Shown here: positions 33,940 to 44,496 of the stretch, piece after piece
Position numbering within the stretch: position 1 is the first letter of the stretch
Layout of the letters: each line of letters begins with the position of its first letter
DNA from: Helianthus annuus
Taxonomy: Eukaryota; Streptophyta; Magnoliopsida; Asterales; Asteraceae
Length of the DNA stretch: 64,000 bases
Direction of reading: 5' to 3'
NCBI RefSeq assembly: GCF_002127325.2
Contig: NC_035439.2
Location: 138,013,901-138,077,900 of the forward strand
Notes under the pieces: generated by a model
What the model was told of the DNA's origin: nothing
The model's database searches: none
Seen by the model: only the letters and a program-made list of their open reading frames with translations
Position numbers and translations under genes: made by a program

Positions 33940-34725
33940 TGTTGGGATTGAACCCTAACAGAGGAACAGATAATATAAAGCCAAAACCGGATCCCATCAG
34001 TGGACTCCTAATAAGCAGCAGTTTACTCTAATCTCTCCCCTTGACAGTGGTTATCTAACAGCTGATAATCTAAAGTGCTGCTCAACTACAATAACTGATA
34101 AACCAAACTCTGATGATTACCTAACAACTGCTGAAGACAGACTCTGTTGCTCTATCTACTGCTGTTTCCTAAGTGCTGTTGAAGACTCAAGCACTGCCCT
34201 CTCAAAGACTGATCACCTTTGAAGAAAGCATTGAAGACTCAACATCTGTGCTAAGGCTACAACAGTGGAACGTGAAGCAGTAGTTTTCCTTATGTTTTGT
34301 ATGTTAGTGAATATCAGATGTTACATAACAGTAGTTTGTATAGGACAGTATTTGTAGTTTGTTAGGTCGTTAGATGTCACTATCATGGTGATGTCAGCTG
34401 AAGTATATCAGTAGTTTGGTTTGCCTATAAGTATGACAGTACTCTGTACTGTTACACTTGATCGTGTTGAGTGAGTTCTTCTCCTCAATTCATCCTTTCA
34501 TCTTGTGCAACCAACTCTGGTGTATTAGGCTGAGGGGGAGTTTAGATTGTAAGCTTTTACTGTAATCATTTGCTTTGTATTTCAATCATTTGACTCAATG
34601 AAAAGCAATTGTTTATCAATCTCTACTTTCCTTTGTTTGTGTTTACTTTGTTTGCAACTCATTTCCGCTGCACTTATTAGTTTTATGCAAACAAACACGA
34701 ATCATGACAGCCTCAGATCCTAACA
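33940..34725 (+). repeat. 3' LTR of the nested element
   Basis: 786 bp, followed by the right-hand AAACG duplication at 34726-34730. Confidence 0.92.
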
Positions 34726-34970
34726 AAACGCAACTGGAGAGGTACTATAACACAAGAGTACGCATCTGCACCTTCACGCCAGGAGAGTACGTCTTCCGAG
34801 ATAATGAAGCGTCAAATGCGGAACGCTCAGGGAAACTAGCACCCAAATGGGAAGGCCCATACTTGATCCACGAGGTGCTAGGCAAAGGGGCTTACAAGTT
34901 ACGCACCTTAGATGGTTACATCTTACCCCGAACGTGGAATGCGCAACAACTGCGCAAATGCTATATGTGA
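34726..34970 (+). pseudogene. pol: C-terminal end of the Tat integrase after the insertion
   Basis: The duplicated AAACG is read on as ..KTQLERYYNTRVRICTF in the same frame as 27065-27070, and the ORF ends with TGA at 34968-34970. The region has the SH3-like integrase tail motif (KLAPKWEGPYLIHEVL then YKLRTLDG) shared by many gypsy integrases. The ATG at 34704 lies inside the LTR and is not a real start. Apart from the insert the integrase would be complete. Confidence 0.88.
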
Positions 34971-35428
34971 TTTACTTCGGCCTTGAGCCTTCGAACGCCA
35001 GTATCGGCCACGCGCCCTTTTGTACTTTCCTATGTTGGCTATACGCCCTTTGACAATTAATGTATGTTGGCCTAAGCGCCCGTTTCCAAAGCAATGAAAG
35101 CATACGGCATGTTTTTTATTATATCTTTCGTTACAAATGCATGTTAAACTTCTGATTAGCACGAAAACACTCCAGCAACTTAGAAATTCTCAAACAAGAA
35201 CGCCTCCAAGGTCCTCCGCGAACAAAGCGCGAGACCGGGCAGTTCCACTTACTCGAAGAGACTTCCATTTATTCGAGCTAATTTAACCTAAGTTTTTAAC
35301 AACAGTGCAATAATTGTAACGGGAAAGAACAAGCAAAATTCATTCAATATAAAACAAGCGCAGCAGCGCAACGGTGTACATTCAAAGAAAGCAAAAAATT
35401 ACAAGGCACAAAGCCTAATCGACAAAGC
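34971..35428. other. Gap between the convergent pol and antisense gene ends
   Basis: Non-coding stretch between the pol stop (34970) and the antisense stop (35429). It should hold the 3' end of the antisense transcript and the region where sense and antisense transcripts overlap. Confidence 0.5.
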
Positions 35429-38400
35429 CTATTCGAGGGCATGTTGATCACCATCATCATCGCCATCATCATCGTTCCCACCATCATCATCATCATCGTC
35501 ATCATTTCCACCATCATCACCAGCTGGTTCCTCTTCATCTGATAACTCAATAGTCACCGGTGGATCGAGAATGGCCTTGAGGCGCTGGCACCAGTCATCC
35601 TTCTTTAAAGCCTCCACTACCAAGTCTATTACAGGCAAGGAAAGGTTATCATAAGCACTCTCAGCACGCGTCAACTCGATAGGAGCTTGGTCAGTCACCG
35701 AGCAATGACTCACATCAAACTCTTGTCCAAACATCTCCTCAACGTGTTGGGCACATTCCAGATACCCTCCTCGATGACCCACTACGCGCGCAGCATCGGT
35801 CAGAGCAGCAACAGCGCGGTCTAGCTCGCCAGCATTGAGGATAGAGTTGGCAACCTATAATGAAAACTGCGTATTAAAGGCAACCCTTAGCAAATCAAGC
35901 TTATAAGTGCAAACTTACCAGCACTACTCCACGATTGCGCATCCACTCGGCCTCAGAGACAAGTGTATCAATGATACCTTGCGGCTCAGAGTAGTTAGTC
36001 TGCGCTACATTAAGGGCGGCGGCACTGATAGTGCGTGCCTCTTCTGCAGTGGCAGCCTTAACTTTCTCCGCTCCGAGGTCGATCTCCAAGGTCTCGCATT
36101 TATCAATCTGATCATTCAGGCGACGTTTAAGCTCAGCAATCTCGACATCCTTGGCATGCAGATCCTTATCTTTGCTAGACAATTGCGCCTTCACGTCAGC
36201 CAATTCAACCTGAAAAGAGAAAAGACTTAGGCTATTTCGTAAACAACATAGCAAGAAAGAAAGAAAGTGGTAAGCCAACCTCAATCTGCTGCTTGGCAGC
36301 CTTTTCAGCTTGTGCATCATCAACCATCGCAGTAAGCTCCACAATCTTAGCTTCAAGGTCAACAATTTTGTTCCGAGCTGCGAAAACGCGCTCATTATCT
36401 TTCTCGCATATGCGCTTAAACTCGGCCTTCTCCTTGGCCAGTTGCTGTTCAGCAGTTTGGAGTTTATTTTTCAGGCCCTCACGCCCCCATTCCTCCGCCT
36501 TCTTGTCCGCATCAAACTTGGCCTTTTCCTCATCAAAGGCAGCTTTGGACTTCTTAAAATCGGTGATACGCTTCAGCATCCGCTCGCGATAACCCTCCCA
36601 ATCTGCCCGCTCCCTAACCATCGTTCGCCACTCACGAACTATCTGATGATTAGCGGCGCGTGCATTGGCCTCCCCGATCACATAAGTTCGGTACAACATT
36701 TCATGGGTCTTCGCCCTCTGCCGGTTAACCTCGCCGGGGGTAAAAGAGTTTAAAAACCAATCGCGGCAGGGCCCGAATTTCTGAAAAGTGTCCCTTTGCT
36801 TCAAACCCCATGGAGCTTGGTGAGGAGCGCTACCACGTTCTTCCTCGGTATAACTCTTATAATAAATATCATCGATGGTGTCCTTCGCCCCAATGATATT
36901 CGGGTTGTAGCCCCCAGCCCCACCAGAGCTCGCGCCGCTGGAAACATACCGACCCGACCCCTTGGAAGTGACTATCTTTGAACGATCATGGGCCTCAGCA
37001 TGCGCGGGGTGGGTAGGTTTGGCGACTTCAGGCTCTTGCCTCCTCTCAAGACCCTTAAGGATTTCAAACTCCGGAACATCGACAGGCCTTTCCATAGCCT
37101 TCTTCTGTTCCCTCTCCTTCTCCAACTCGGAGGCCCTCTTCTTCTTCGCCTCTTCGGCTCTCTTCTCCTCCTCAGCCTTCTTCTTCTTCGCTTCCTCTGA
37201 CTTCTTATCTTCCTCAGTTTTCCTTTTTTTCTCTTCCTCCATTTTCTTCCTACGCTCCTCAGCCTTTCTCTGCACCTCAGCAGCCTTCGCCGCATCCTTC
37301 TCAGAAATGTTTTTCTCCTTGGCAGACTCATCCCCAGCAGTCTGAGAGGATTTGATGGTGATTTTCGGCCTCTTCGGCTCTGGCTCAGTAAACTTAACCC
37401 CCTTTTCAGGGGTTTTCTTCTTGATCTCTGCAGAAAACAAGCAATTAAGAAAGGAAAATAATTGAAGGGAGAGAAATCAAGAGCTTACCAGGAGAAAATT
37501 TATATAGAGAGCGCAGGTTGCTCGTCTTCCCAACCAAGGGAATCGCACCAATTAGCGGCGCAGCAGCCACACCAGCTGTGGTCTCGCTTCTAACTCTTTT
37601 TCTGCTGACCAACTGTACAACAGCCGCCTCTTCTTCTTCAGCTTCCTCTTCTTCATGCACGGAAGGGGTTGCGCCAGCATTAGGGTTACGAGAACCCGCG
37701 CTTCCAGAGCTCCTTGAGCCACCCGCTCCAGCCTTCGTCTCAGCTGTGTGCGATAAGCCTTTAAGTGAATCACTAAGTATCACATAATCGTTCAAGTCAC
37801 CCTGTCGAAGGCGAGGAGTACCTTTACCAGCAGCAGCGGTTGCGCGACTACTACCAGCCCCCTTACTGGTCACCTCGGCGTCCAAGTTGGCTTTTTTCTT
37901 CTTCTTCAAGGGTTTCTTTTTCTTCTCTTCTGGGTCCACCCCCAGGTCGCGCAACACACTTGCAAAGATGTTAGACCACGGACTTAGCTCGCTGTTTGAA
38001 GACCCTACAGACTCCTCGCTGGAAAGATAGACAACCTCTTTCCCAGCAGAAGTCACAGAGCGCAAAGGACGAGGTTTAGGGAATTGCGCACCTTCAGTCG
38101 TGGTAGGAGGCGAGGCAAAGGGATCAGCAACCGGATACATGAAATTGCCTCTGATCTGCTCGTACCAGCTTTCCTCATCCTCAAGCAGTGGGCGCACGCC
38201 CATAGATCCACCAAAAGTGACGAACGCAGCTTGATACAATTGCGCCTCTACACGTGAAAATGCATAAGTAAAATAAAGCATAAAACATGAAACAAAGTAG
38301 GAAAATCACTGACCTTGATCACCAATCTTCAGAATCGGCACCTCCTTGCTGTCTGGTGACCACTGGTCACTCATGCGCGCCGCTACCAGAACATTTTCCC

Positions 38401-39013
38401 CAAATACCCGGTTAGGGGTAGGGGTCAACTGCTGATACCATTGTTCGTGTTTCGGGATCGGAAGATCCTCTTTCAGCACCGTCTCACTCCAATCTCAGAA
38501 GGGCATGGCAATCGGCAGCACCTCTTCCCGAATGAAGAAAAATTTTGGTTTCCAGTCATGGAAACTCTTGGGTGGGTTTAACAAAATCTTCTTTGCAGCA
38601 CCACGGCTGGCAAATGAGAAGAAGCCCATCGTCCGTTGAAGTTGGTAGAAAGCCCGGAACTTCTCGACGGTTGGCTCGATGCCATGAGCTCGGCACAAGA
38701 ACTCAAAATGACGAACCCTAACCATTCCGGGAGGGCTCATCTGAGAAAGATGGAAGTTGTAGTGGTGCAATATGTGCCCCATGAAGCTCGTTGCCGGTAA
38801 TCGGAAGTTACCTTGAAGAAAAAAGTCCTCAAATAACGTAATATAACCCGGCGGTGCGTCGGCCGCCGTCTGGTTTTGAGCCGGGTAACGTGCATCCCAC
38901 TCCGGTGGAAACCGGAAGCTCCTAACAATCTGCTCGAAAAGCCCAAGATCCCACCGGAGAACGGGAACAGGACCCTCTTCTGTGGAAACTCCCTCCTGAT
39001 GTTCTTCAGTCAT
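35429..39013 (-). pseudogene. Five-exon antisense gene of the Tat element (putative gypsy-type transposon domain)
   Basis: Read on the minus strand: exon 1 39013-38314, exon 2 38247-37489, exon 3 37427-36280, exon 4 36209-35919, exon 5 35854-35429. Every junction has GT-AG (for example CAAG then GTCAGT; TTTTCTGCAG then AGATCAAG) and phases agree, giving 1,107 codons. Exon 1 carries the domain known as putative gypsy-type transposon (FPPEWDARYP, DFFLQGNFRLP, FHLSQMSPPGMVRVRHFEFLCRAHGI). Exon 2 is Ser- and Lys/Glu-rich. Exons 3-4 are a long charged coiled coil (EEERRKKMEEEKK). Exon 5 ends in a poly-Asp/Asn tract. A single TGA at codon 173 (38495-38497) breaks exon 1. Such antisense ORFs are known from Tat elements and their function is unresolved. 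Introns of 61-71 bp are short. Confidence 0.85.
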
Positions 39014-39164
39014 CGTGAAGAAAGATAACAGGTTTCTGGAAAAAACTTGAAGATGTGAAGAAAATCTTGAAGATCTGCTACAAGATTTGAAGATTCAAAG
39101 AGGAGAAACGAGAGAAAGTTGGAAAACAAAGAAGAGAAGTGAGAACCTCTCACATCTCTTCGGA

Positions 39165-39196
39165 TATATATACCCATCGCATTTAATGCGATGGGT
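39165..39196 (-). promoter_or_regulatory. Putative promoter of the antisense gene: TATA box beside a palindrome
   Basis: On the minus strand TATATATA (about 39164-39171) lies about 150 bp before the antisense ATG. It is directly preceded by a perfect 11-bp inverted repeat with 3-base spacer (ACCCATCGCAT at 39172-39182, ATGCGATGGGT at 39186-39196). The palindrome could be a factor-binding site; this is inference. Confidence 0.5.
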
Positions 39197-39593
39197 AAAC
39201 GTGCCGCTTTCGCCGCTAGGCTAACCAACGAGAGGCTGCCACGTCACACGGAAAAGCAGGGTTGACGGTTACCACGCACGCGTGGGCCTCACTCTCCTGA
39301 AACGAAGTGCAACCGTCACAGTCGGCATGATGACATCCGTGTCAGGGGTCAACTCAAACGTCGCAATCAGCGACTTATCTCACCAACTTGCCAGAGTTCA
39401 AATTTCGAAGTTTTTCCCGCCATAAAATTACAATTAGCTTCATGCAAAATCTATCAAAGGCGCGCAAGTTAACATCACCTTAGCAACACTTCGTGTCGCG
39501 CCACACCAACCAAAAGCAAGACACATTCCCTTCAACTTTTATTTTTTCTAAGTCCAGAGCTCCAACCACTTGCGTCGCGCATGGTGCAGCACT
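39197..39593. other. Non-coding stretch between antisense promoter and polypurine tract
   Basis: No ORF of note. It contains GC-rich words such as GCCACGTCACACGG that may belong to the antisense promoter. Confidence 0.4.
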
Positions 39594-39607
39594 AGACTGG
39601 GGGGACT
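39594..39607 (+). promoter_or_regulatory. Polypurine tract of the Tat element
   Basis: AGACTGGGGGGACT lies directly before the 3' LTR start, the expected plus-strand primer. Confidence 0.8.
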
Positions 39608-40484
39608 TGAAGGGGTATGGTCCCAAAAAGCCGCGCAAACCTCCATCAAGGTTGCGCGTGGGACCATACTCCTTATCTTAATAAACTTCCTATCAAGAGT
39701 CTCGCCCGAGATACACCACTTTCTGCTCTACGTCGCGCAAGATCCCGCCCACAAGAAGTTCTGATATCAACACTTAGCATACTAAAGGAGCACATGGGCA
39801 TACTAACCCGCGCGGGGTTAGTTAGATGCTCAACAGGAACCGCATAGGAAGGCAACGCAAGTCTACCTCCAGTGGCACACAAGGTACAAGTGGCAGTGAA
39901 AAGAGCCAATGAGCGTCCAGCAGGCTCTGGTCAATCGTGCGCCACGATCGTCTGACGAGAAGTACGTAAGGACGCCTACGTGGCACCAATCAGGGGACGG
40001 AGACATCTGTCCCACGATCTCCACTTGTCTGCTGATGGCAGAAGAGCAGCAGGGCCGACAACAACGACACGTGGCTCCAATCAAGGTGCGCCAGCACCGA
40101 AGAACTTCTAGAAGCCACTAAACGGTCGACACTAGTGAGACAAAGAGCATATCCGTTGTGTTGTCATTTCCGGCCCAAGGCTCATCAGCCCATATCCTCT
40201 TACACCTCTCCGGCTATAAATAGAGACCTCATTCCACAGGTTAAACATTCTATTCCCTCTACTCTCACTCTTAACACTTGATTATCCTCCCAAAGCAGTT
40301 GCTTATTCTCACGCCGGAGCCTGGTTAAGAAGGAAACGCCCACATTCCCCTCTTAACGAGTAACGGTGTTCTGTTTTGCAGGACAACCTCAAGTCGGAGC
40401 TCAAGTATTATAAGAAGATTAACCATTATGGTAGAAACATAAACCAAAGTGATTAGACACTATAATTAGTTCAGTGTTTCTTCA
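39608..40484 (+). repeat. 3' LTR of the Tat element
   Basis: 877 bp, about 97.6% identical by eye to the 5' LTR, with one small 2-base deletion near 40383. Followed by CCCAA (40485-40489). Confidence 0.93.
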
Positions 40485-40489
40485 CCCAA

Positions 40490-41160
40490 GTTTGTGAGAT
40501 AAGAGTAGTGTAACAAGTAAATAGAGGGAGTGTATTTAGTAGCACTTTTTAGTTTAACAATTTAGATGGTTGAAACCAGTTTTAAAATTTTTATAAAATC
40601 TCTAGTTTGTGTATAGTATACAAAACGGTCCAGCCACATTTATAATCCTTTAAAAATATTTCAACGGACTTTTTATATATTTTTCTCATTTATTTTCTTA
40701 AAGAAGTAGAACACCCATTCGAGATTTTTATTTTTTTAAACCATGGTGGACGGTGTACCACGTAAGAAAGCATGATTCAGTCAAGTGATTAACACATCTT
40801 TAATTATCCATTAAACTAATTAAAAGATATTTTATTGAATTTATTAGGTTTAGAAAAGAAACTAAAACCTAAAAATCGAACCTGACTCATGCCGATGATA
40901 ACGTTTTCAAAAATAATTGTTTTTAATACAAATAAACGTGTTTGAAATGATTAAACCTACATATATATGCTAGTTGATATGTAAGGTTATTTTTGGTGAC
41001 ATGGATAATTAATAAACTTTTATTTTTTCTAACTTCCGTTCAAATGTCTGTTGTCTAAACACATCATGATTCATGCATAGATAATTATGGATGATCTTTG
41101 GACTTTGATATGATTACTGTAGAAACAACAAACCTAAGTTGATATGAGCAATATACTACT
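40490..41160. other. AT-rich intergenic stretch, nothing recognised
   Basis: No ORF, repeat boundary or RNA gene supported. Confidence 0.4.
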
Positions 41161-41204
41161 CACATGGTTTATATTCTGGCATTATCTAGTATTATGTAAT
41201 CTTA

Positions 41205-41515
41205 GGGCTATTTGGCAACTTTTGAATTGTTAAGTGCTTAACAAGTAAGAGGTCTGAACCATTAAGTGTTGAACCAGTACGAGGTCTAACCATTAAGATC
41301 AGTATAATGCTAAACGTTTCAGAGGCAAATGTCTGACCAATTCAGATTATAGGTCTTAACCATTTAGACTTAGTATAAAACTTAACAATTCAGAGGCAAA
41401 TGTCTGAACCATTCAGATATCTGGTCGCGAAACAAACAGTCTAAACCATTAAGTGTTGAACCAGTAAGAGTTCTGAACTATTGAGAGCCTCGTTAAGAGC
41501 TAAACAAATAACCCC
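41205..41515. mobile_element. Tourist-like MITE inside a local duplication
   Basis: Ends GGGCTATTTGG and CAAATAACCCC are short inverted repeats with TTA on both sides (41202-41204, 41516-41518). The interior repeats AACCATTAAGTG and GAGGCAAATGTCTGA. A 38-bp sequence (TTTATATTCTGGCATTATCT and on) occurs just left (about 41169-41206) and again about 30 bp right (about 41549-41586) of the element. Confidence 0.55.
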
Positions 41516-41586
41516 TTAGAGCATTCACATCTTGTCCATCAAATGGTGTTTATATTCTGGCATTATCTAGTATTATGTAATCTTAG

Positions 41587-42609
41587 AGCATTCCCATTAA
41601 ATTATGTGAGAGGCTCTTTCATATTATAGATAGTGTTTATGAGAGGTTGTGAGTAGAGGAGATATTAGAAAATATTATTGTTCATCTGTAAATATAAAAA
41701 ACTCTTTACTCATATAAATTTTTTTAATATTTTTAGAAAATAGTTGTGAATAGAAAAGAGAGGAAAGGCTTTGTCGCGAAGGGCTTTGTATTCAAACTCA
41801 ACAAATGAATGAGAATTTGTGTTGCTTGTAGGTGCTCTATGAGATAACTGATAAGGTTAGAATCCAAATAGATGATGAATGCCAACGTGGGGACAAACGA
41901 TTATCTAGACAATCGAGCATGTCAACATCTATGCTTTTAAAGAAAATACAAGAATTTTTGAAGCATTTTGCCATTGAGCATAGAGTGTTGTTTGGACTGT
42001 TTCGACTAATACTCTTGATAGGTGTGATGTATGATGCACCAAAACGAGGAAGTTATAGCTACAAAAGGTCCAACATATATTATACTCACAGGTTACTGAT
42101 TTCCCAATGTAAGTATCGCCTAATTTAGTTAGAATTGTCCATCTAATCGGGATAGGAGCTAGTGAAACCAAACCCAAAACCGAAACATTCAAAAAAGAAT
42201 TGAATCGAAGATCCAGACTGAAAGGGCTCGGTCGGCCTTAGTCTTAACACACTCGACATCTCTTTAGGATTTCTAATAGTTAGCTACGATCAAGTATACA
42301 ATGTATTTATACAAAGAACATTCTAATTATCATTTAATAATTAAAAACATGATATGATATGATGTTGTAGTTCGCAAGTATATTTCATCAAGTCATACAA
42401 TCCTACGGAGTAGACTAAACAATCTATCACGAATCTCTTGTAACCAAGACAAATAAATCAATGTCAATGTGTGCAGCATATTGTCTCCAATCATCCTAAA
42501 GGATCGTGATACGTGGAACGACACCAAAGCCAATATGCCAAGCCTCAATAAACGAGCAACCCGCTTATTTTTTAACCTTATAACCTACATTAAAAAGAAA
42601 TCCAAGGTT
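41587..42609. other. Intergenic stretch, no gene recognised
   Basis: Opens with AGAGCATTCCCATTAA, a MITE-like terminus, but no clear right end. ORFs of 87-98 codons at 41832-42192 overlap on opposite strands and have no domain. Confidence 0.35.
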
Positions 42610-42626
42610 AAAGTACTATAACTCAA

Positions 42627-42751
42627 CCAATGGGTGGTGGTCCATTGCCAAAAACAAAGCCTTTAAGCATCTGGGTTTGAGAGGAGAAGGTCTGGGATTC
42701 AAATTCAACAGACGACAGGTATTAAAAGAAATTTATCGTTCGAAAAAAAAA
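42627..42751 (+). mobile_element. SINE copy
   Basis: Body with GCCTTTAAGCATCTGGG, a degenerate B-box (GGGATTCAAATTC) and 3' end AAATTTATCGTTCG then poly-A. Flanks share an imperfect duplication (AAGTACTATAACTCAA left, AAGTTACTATGACTCAA right). Same family as 19089 and 47396. Confidence 0.65.
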
Positions 42752-42769
42752 AAGTTACTATGACTCAAT

Positions 42770-43148
42770 GTAACAAATTCCATTATATCATAGGTCAAGA
42801 CGAAATGACCTGTTAATAAACCCGTTTAGGGATACGATAATATCACAGATTTTGGAACTTGTTTAGTGAAACAAAAATTATCAAAAGTTTATAGAAGTCT
42901 TAACTAGTACATAATCCTTAGCAAATTTAAAGAAAAAAAATCCATGAAAGTCAAATCATAACATCCATTACAACTAACAACTATAAACACGTAACTAACA
43001 AATTAACATGTCTTTAACATGTTTAGACACGAGCTTTCATGTCGACATGTCTAAGACAAGAAACTTGTTAAGCCCAAACACAAAACTTGTTAAGAACGTG
43101 TCTTTTCGTGTCGTGTTAACAAGTCCGTGTCTGAAATAACCAGCCCTA
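42770..43148. other. AT-rich stretch with repeats of AACATGTCTAAGACA type
   Basis: Near 43010-43140 the words ACATGTCT, AAACTTGTTAA and CGTGTC recur, suggesting another decayed element, but no ends were found. Confidence 0.3.
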
Positions 43149-43153
43149 ATAAA

Positions 43154-43733
43154 TGTTGGGGAATTTCAGTTTGCCGGATGATCAGAGAGGCGTGTAATCA
43201 CTCTTAGATCAAATTATTTCGGTGGTTCACCCGAATAATTCAATCGGATACAACTTTGATTTTGAGAAAATGAACCAGTGTATGTGTTTGCGTGAATTGT
43301 GTGAACCAGAAGATTGTGACCAAAAACTCAATACAGATTTTTGGGATTTTCGCAGGTAACTGCCAGAGGCAGTTATTTTCGAAATTTTTAATTAAATTGC
43401 ATTAAAAACTGCCATGATTTTTTGTCTGAAAATTTATGACGAATTTTCATAAATTTCATTTTCTAAGGCATTTTCCATAAAGCAATTTAATTAAAATAAA
43501 TTTTTTCCAAGTTGCCACCCCTTGGACCCTGCTCTCAAGGGCGCTGCCCCCGGACCCCCGCTAAGGGGGCGCTGCCCCCTTGGAACCCCCATAGAGTACG
43601 GGCTCCGCCCGTACACTTCGAATAATAACAACTCAAACAAGCGTGCACTCCCGCACCTCCTAACTTGCTTGATGTGTATTATTATTCGCTTTGATCATCA
43701 AGTCAATCCCCAATTACACTAAAATATCTAACA
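43154..43733. mobile_element. Solo LTR (580 bp)
   Basis: Starts TGTTGGGGAATTTC, ends AATATCTAACA, and is flanked by ATAAA (43149-43153 and 43734-43738). It is homologous to the solo LTR at 58843-59267. A GC-rich block near 43515-43620 holds the inverted words GGGGGCGCTGCCCCC and GTACGGGCTCCGCCCGTAC. No internal domain or partner LTR is present, so it is the product of LTR-LTR recombination. Confidence 0.85.
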
Positions 43734-43939
43734 ATAAACAACCAGTTTTAAGTAGCAAATTTAGATAAACATTTTTACGTAATATAAGAAGATAGTCACA
43801 TATAAAGAAAATTAGACAAGAGTACTCAAAACCGTCATGTGCATCCCACTTACAGCAACATGTATATGTTTCTATATGGTTTCTGTCGTTGCGGTGTGAG
43901 GCGTACAATCGTGTTATCGGCGTTGTCGGGTGGAGGGCT

Positions 43940-44165
43940 ATAAAATCATGCTAAGTAGTAATTGAATAAAACCAAAACCAGGTAAAAGCGTAAAATAAAA
44001 ATATGAATATTTACAAGTTGAGGGGTTAAAAAAAACCCGAGGGACCAAATGAGACCACCAAACACCGTGCTAAGTAGCAACCGAACGAAAAAACTCCGAG
44101 CGACCAAATGTAACCACCAAACAGAGTGCTAAATAGTAATCCAACGATGACCAAATCTATAGAAA
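43940..44165. repeat. Short tandem repeats (GGGACCAAATGAGACCACCAAA type)
   Basis: Three degenerate units of about 60 bp share GTGCTAAGTAGCAA then AACTCCGAGCGACCAAATG. Non-coding. Confidence 0.55.
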
Positions 44166-44496
44166 AACGTAAAACAAAAACTAATAAAAATTAAACTCAT
44201 TTAACTTTTGTGACAAAATTATAAAAAATCAAAGTTTTATTACACAAATGAAAAATCTTAAAACTTATCATGCAAAAAAGACAAAATCACAAAAAAGACA
44301 AAAAAAAATCACTATTTCTCCATATGTTATGAATTAATTATAGGTTTAAAGAAGTTCGTCGCGTTGCGGCGAATTTCTTTTGTTATTTAGTCCGTGTTTA
44401 CATGTGTTTTGAAATCACTACGAACGTGTTGCGAACGGAACTGCTGACAAGAATAAAAAAAATGTAGAAAAAAACACTAAAAGATAACCGAAAGAA

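Larger units (their letters stand above)
27071..34725 (+). mobile_element. Non-autonomous LTR retrotransposon (copia-like ends) nested in Tat integrase
   Basis: The 786-bp LTRs (27071-27856 and 33940-34725) start TGTTGGGATTG and end CCTAACA, with the 5-bp duplication AAACG outside. The primer site TGGTATCAGAGC (initiator tRNA-Met) and the polypurine tract CAGGGGGAGAT are of the type common in Ty1/copia elements. The 6.1-kb interior has no gag knuckle, protease, integrase, RT or RNase H in any frame. It holds about 2 kb of leader, then one long, once-frameshifted ORF. I count 7 LTR differences in 786 bp (about 0.9%), younger than the host element. It must have been moved by enzymes supplied in trans. 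Confidence 0.9.
20782..40484 (+). mobile_element. Ty3/gypsy LTR retrotransposon, Tat lineage (Retand-like), 19.7 kb
   Basis: The LTRs at 20782-21660 and 39608-40484 begin TGAAGGGGTATGG and end TTCTTCA. The whole is flanked by the 5-bp duplication CCCAA (20777-20781 and 40485-40489), so it is one complete insertion. Order: PBS, gag with a Tat-type CX2HX4HX4C knuckle, protease, RT, RNase H, integrase, then a reverse-strand gene, polypurine tract and 3' LTR. Antisense extra ORFs between pol and the 3' LTR are known in Tat elements. I count about 21 substitutions over about 877 bp between the LTRs (about 2.4%). The interior carries one stop in gag, one frameshift between protease and RT, a 7.66-kb insertion in integrase and one stop in the antisense gene. 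Confidence 0.93.

Noticed and set aside
34704..34706. ATG 34704 as start of a small gene
   Set aside because: It lies in the LTR; the coding part after 34726 is the end of the Tat integrase.
36962..37345. Plus-strand ORFs of 99-147 codons between 36293 and 37345
   Set aside because: Leu/Ser/Phe-rich shadows opposite the Lys/Glu-rich coiled-coil exon of the antisense gene.
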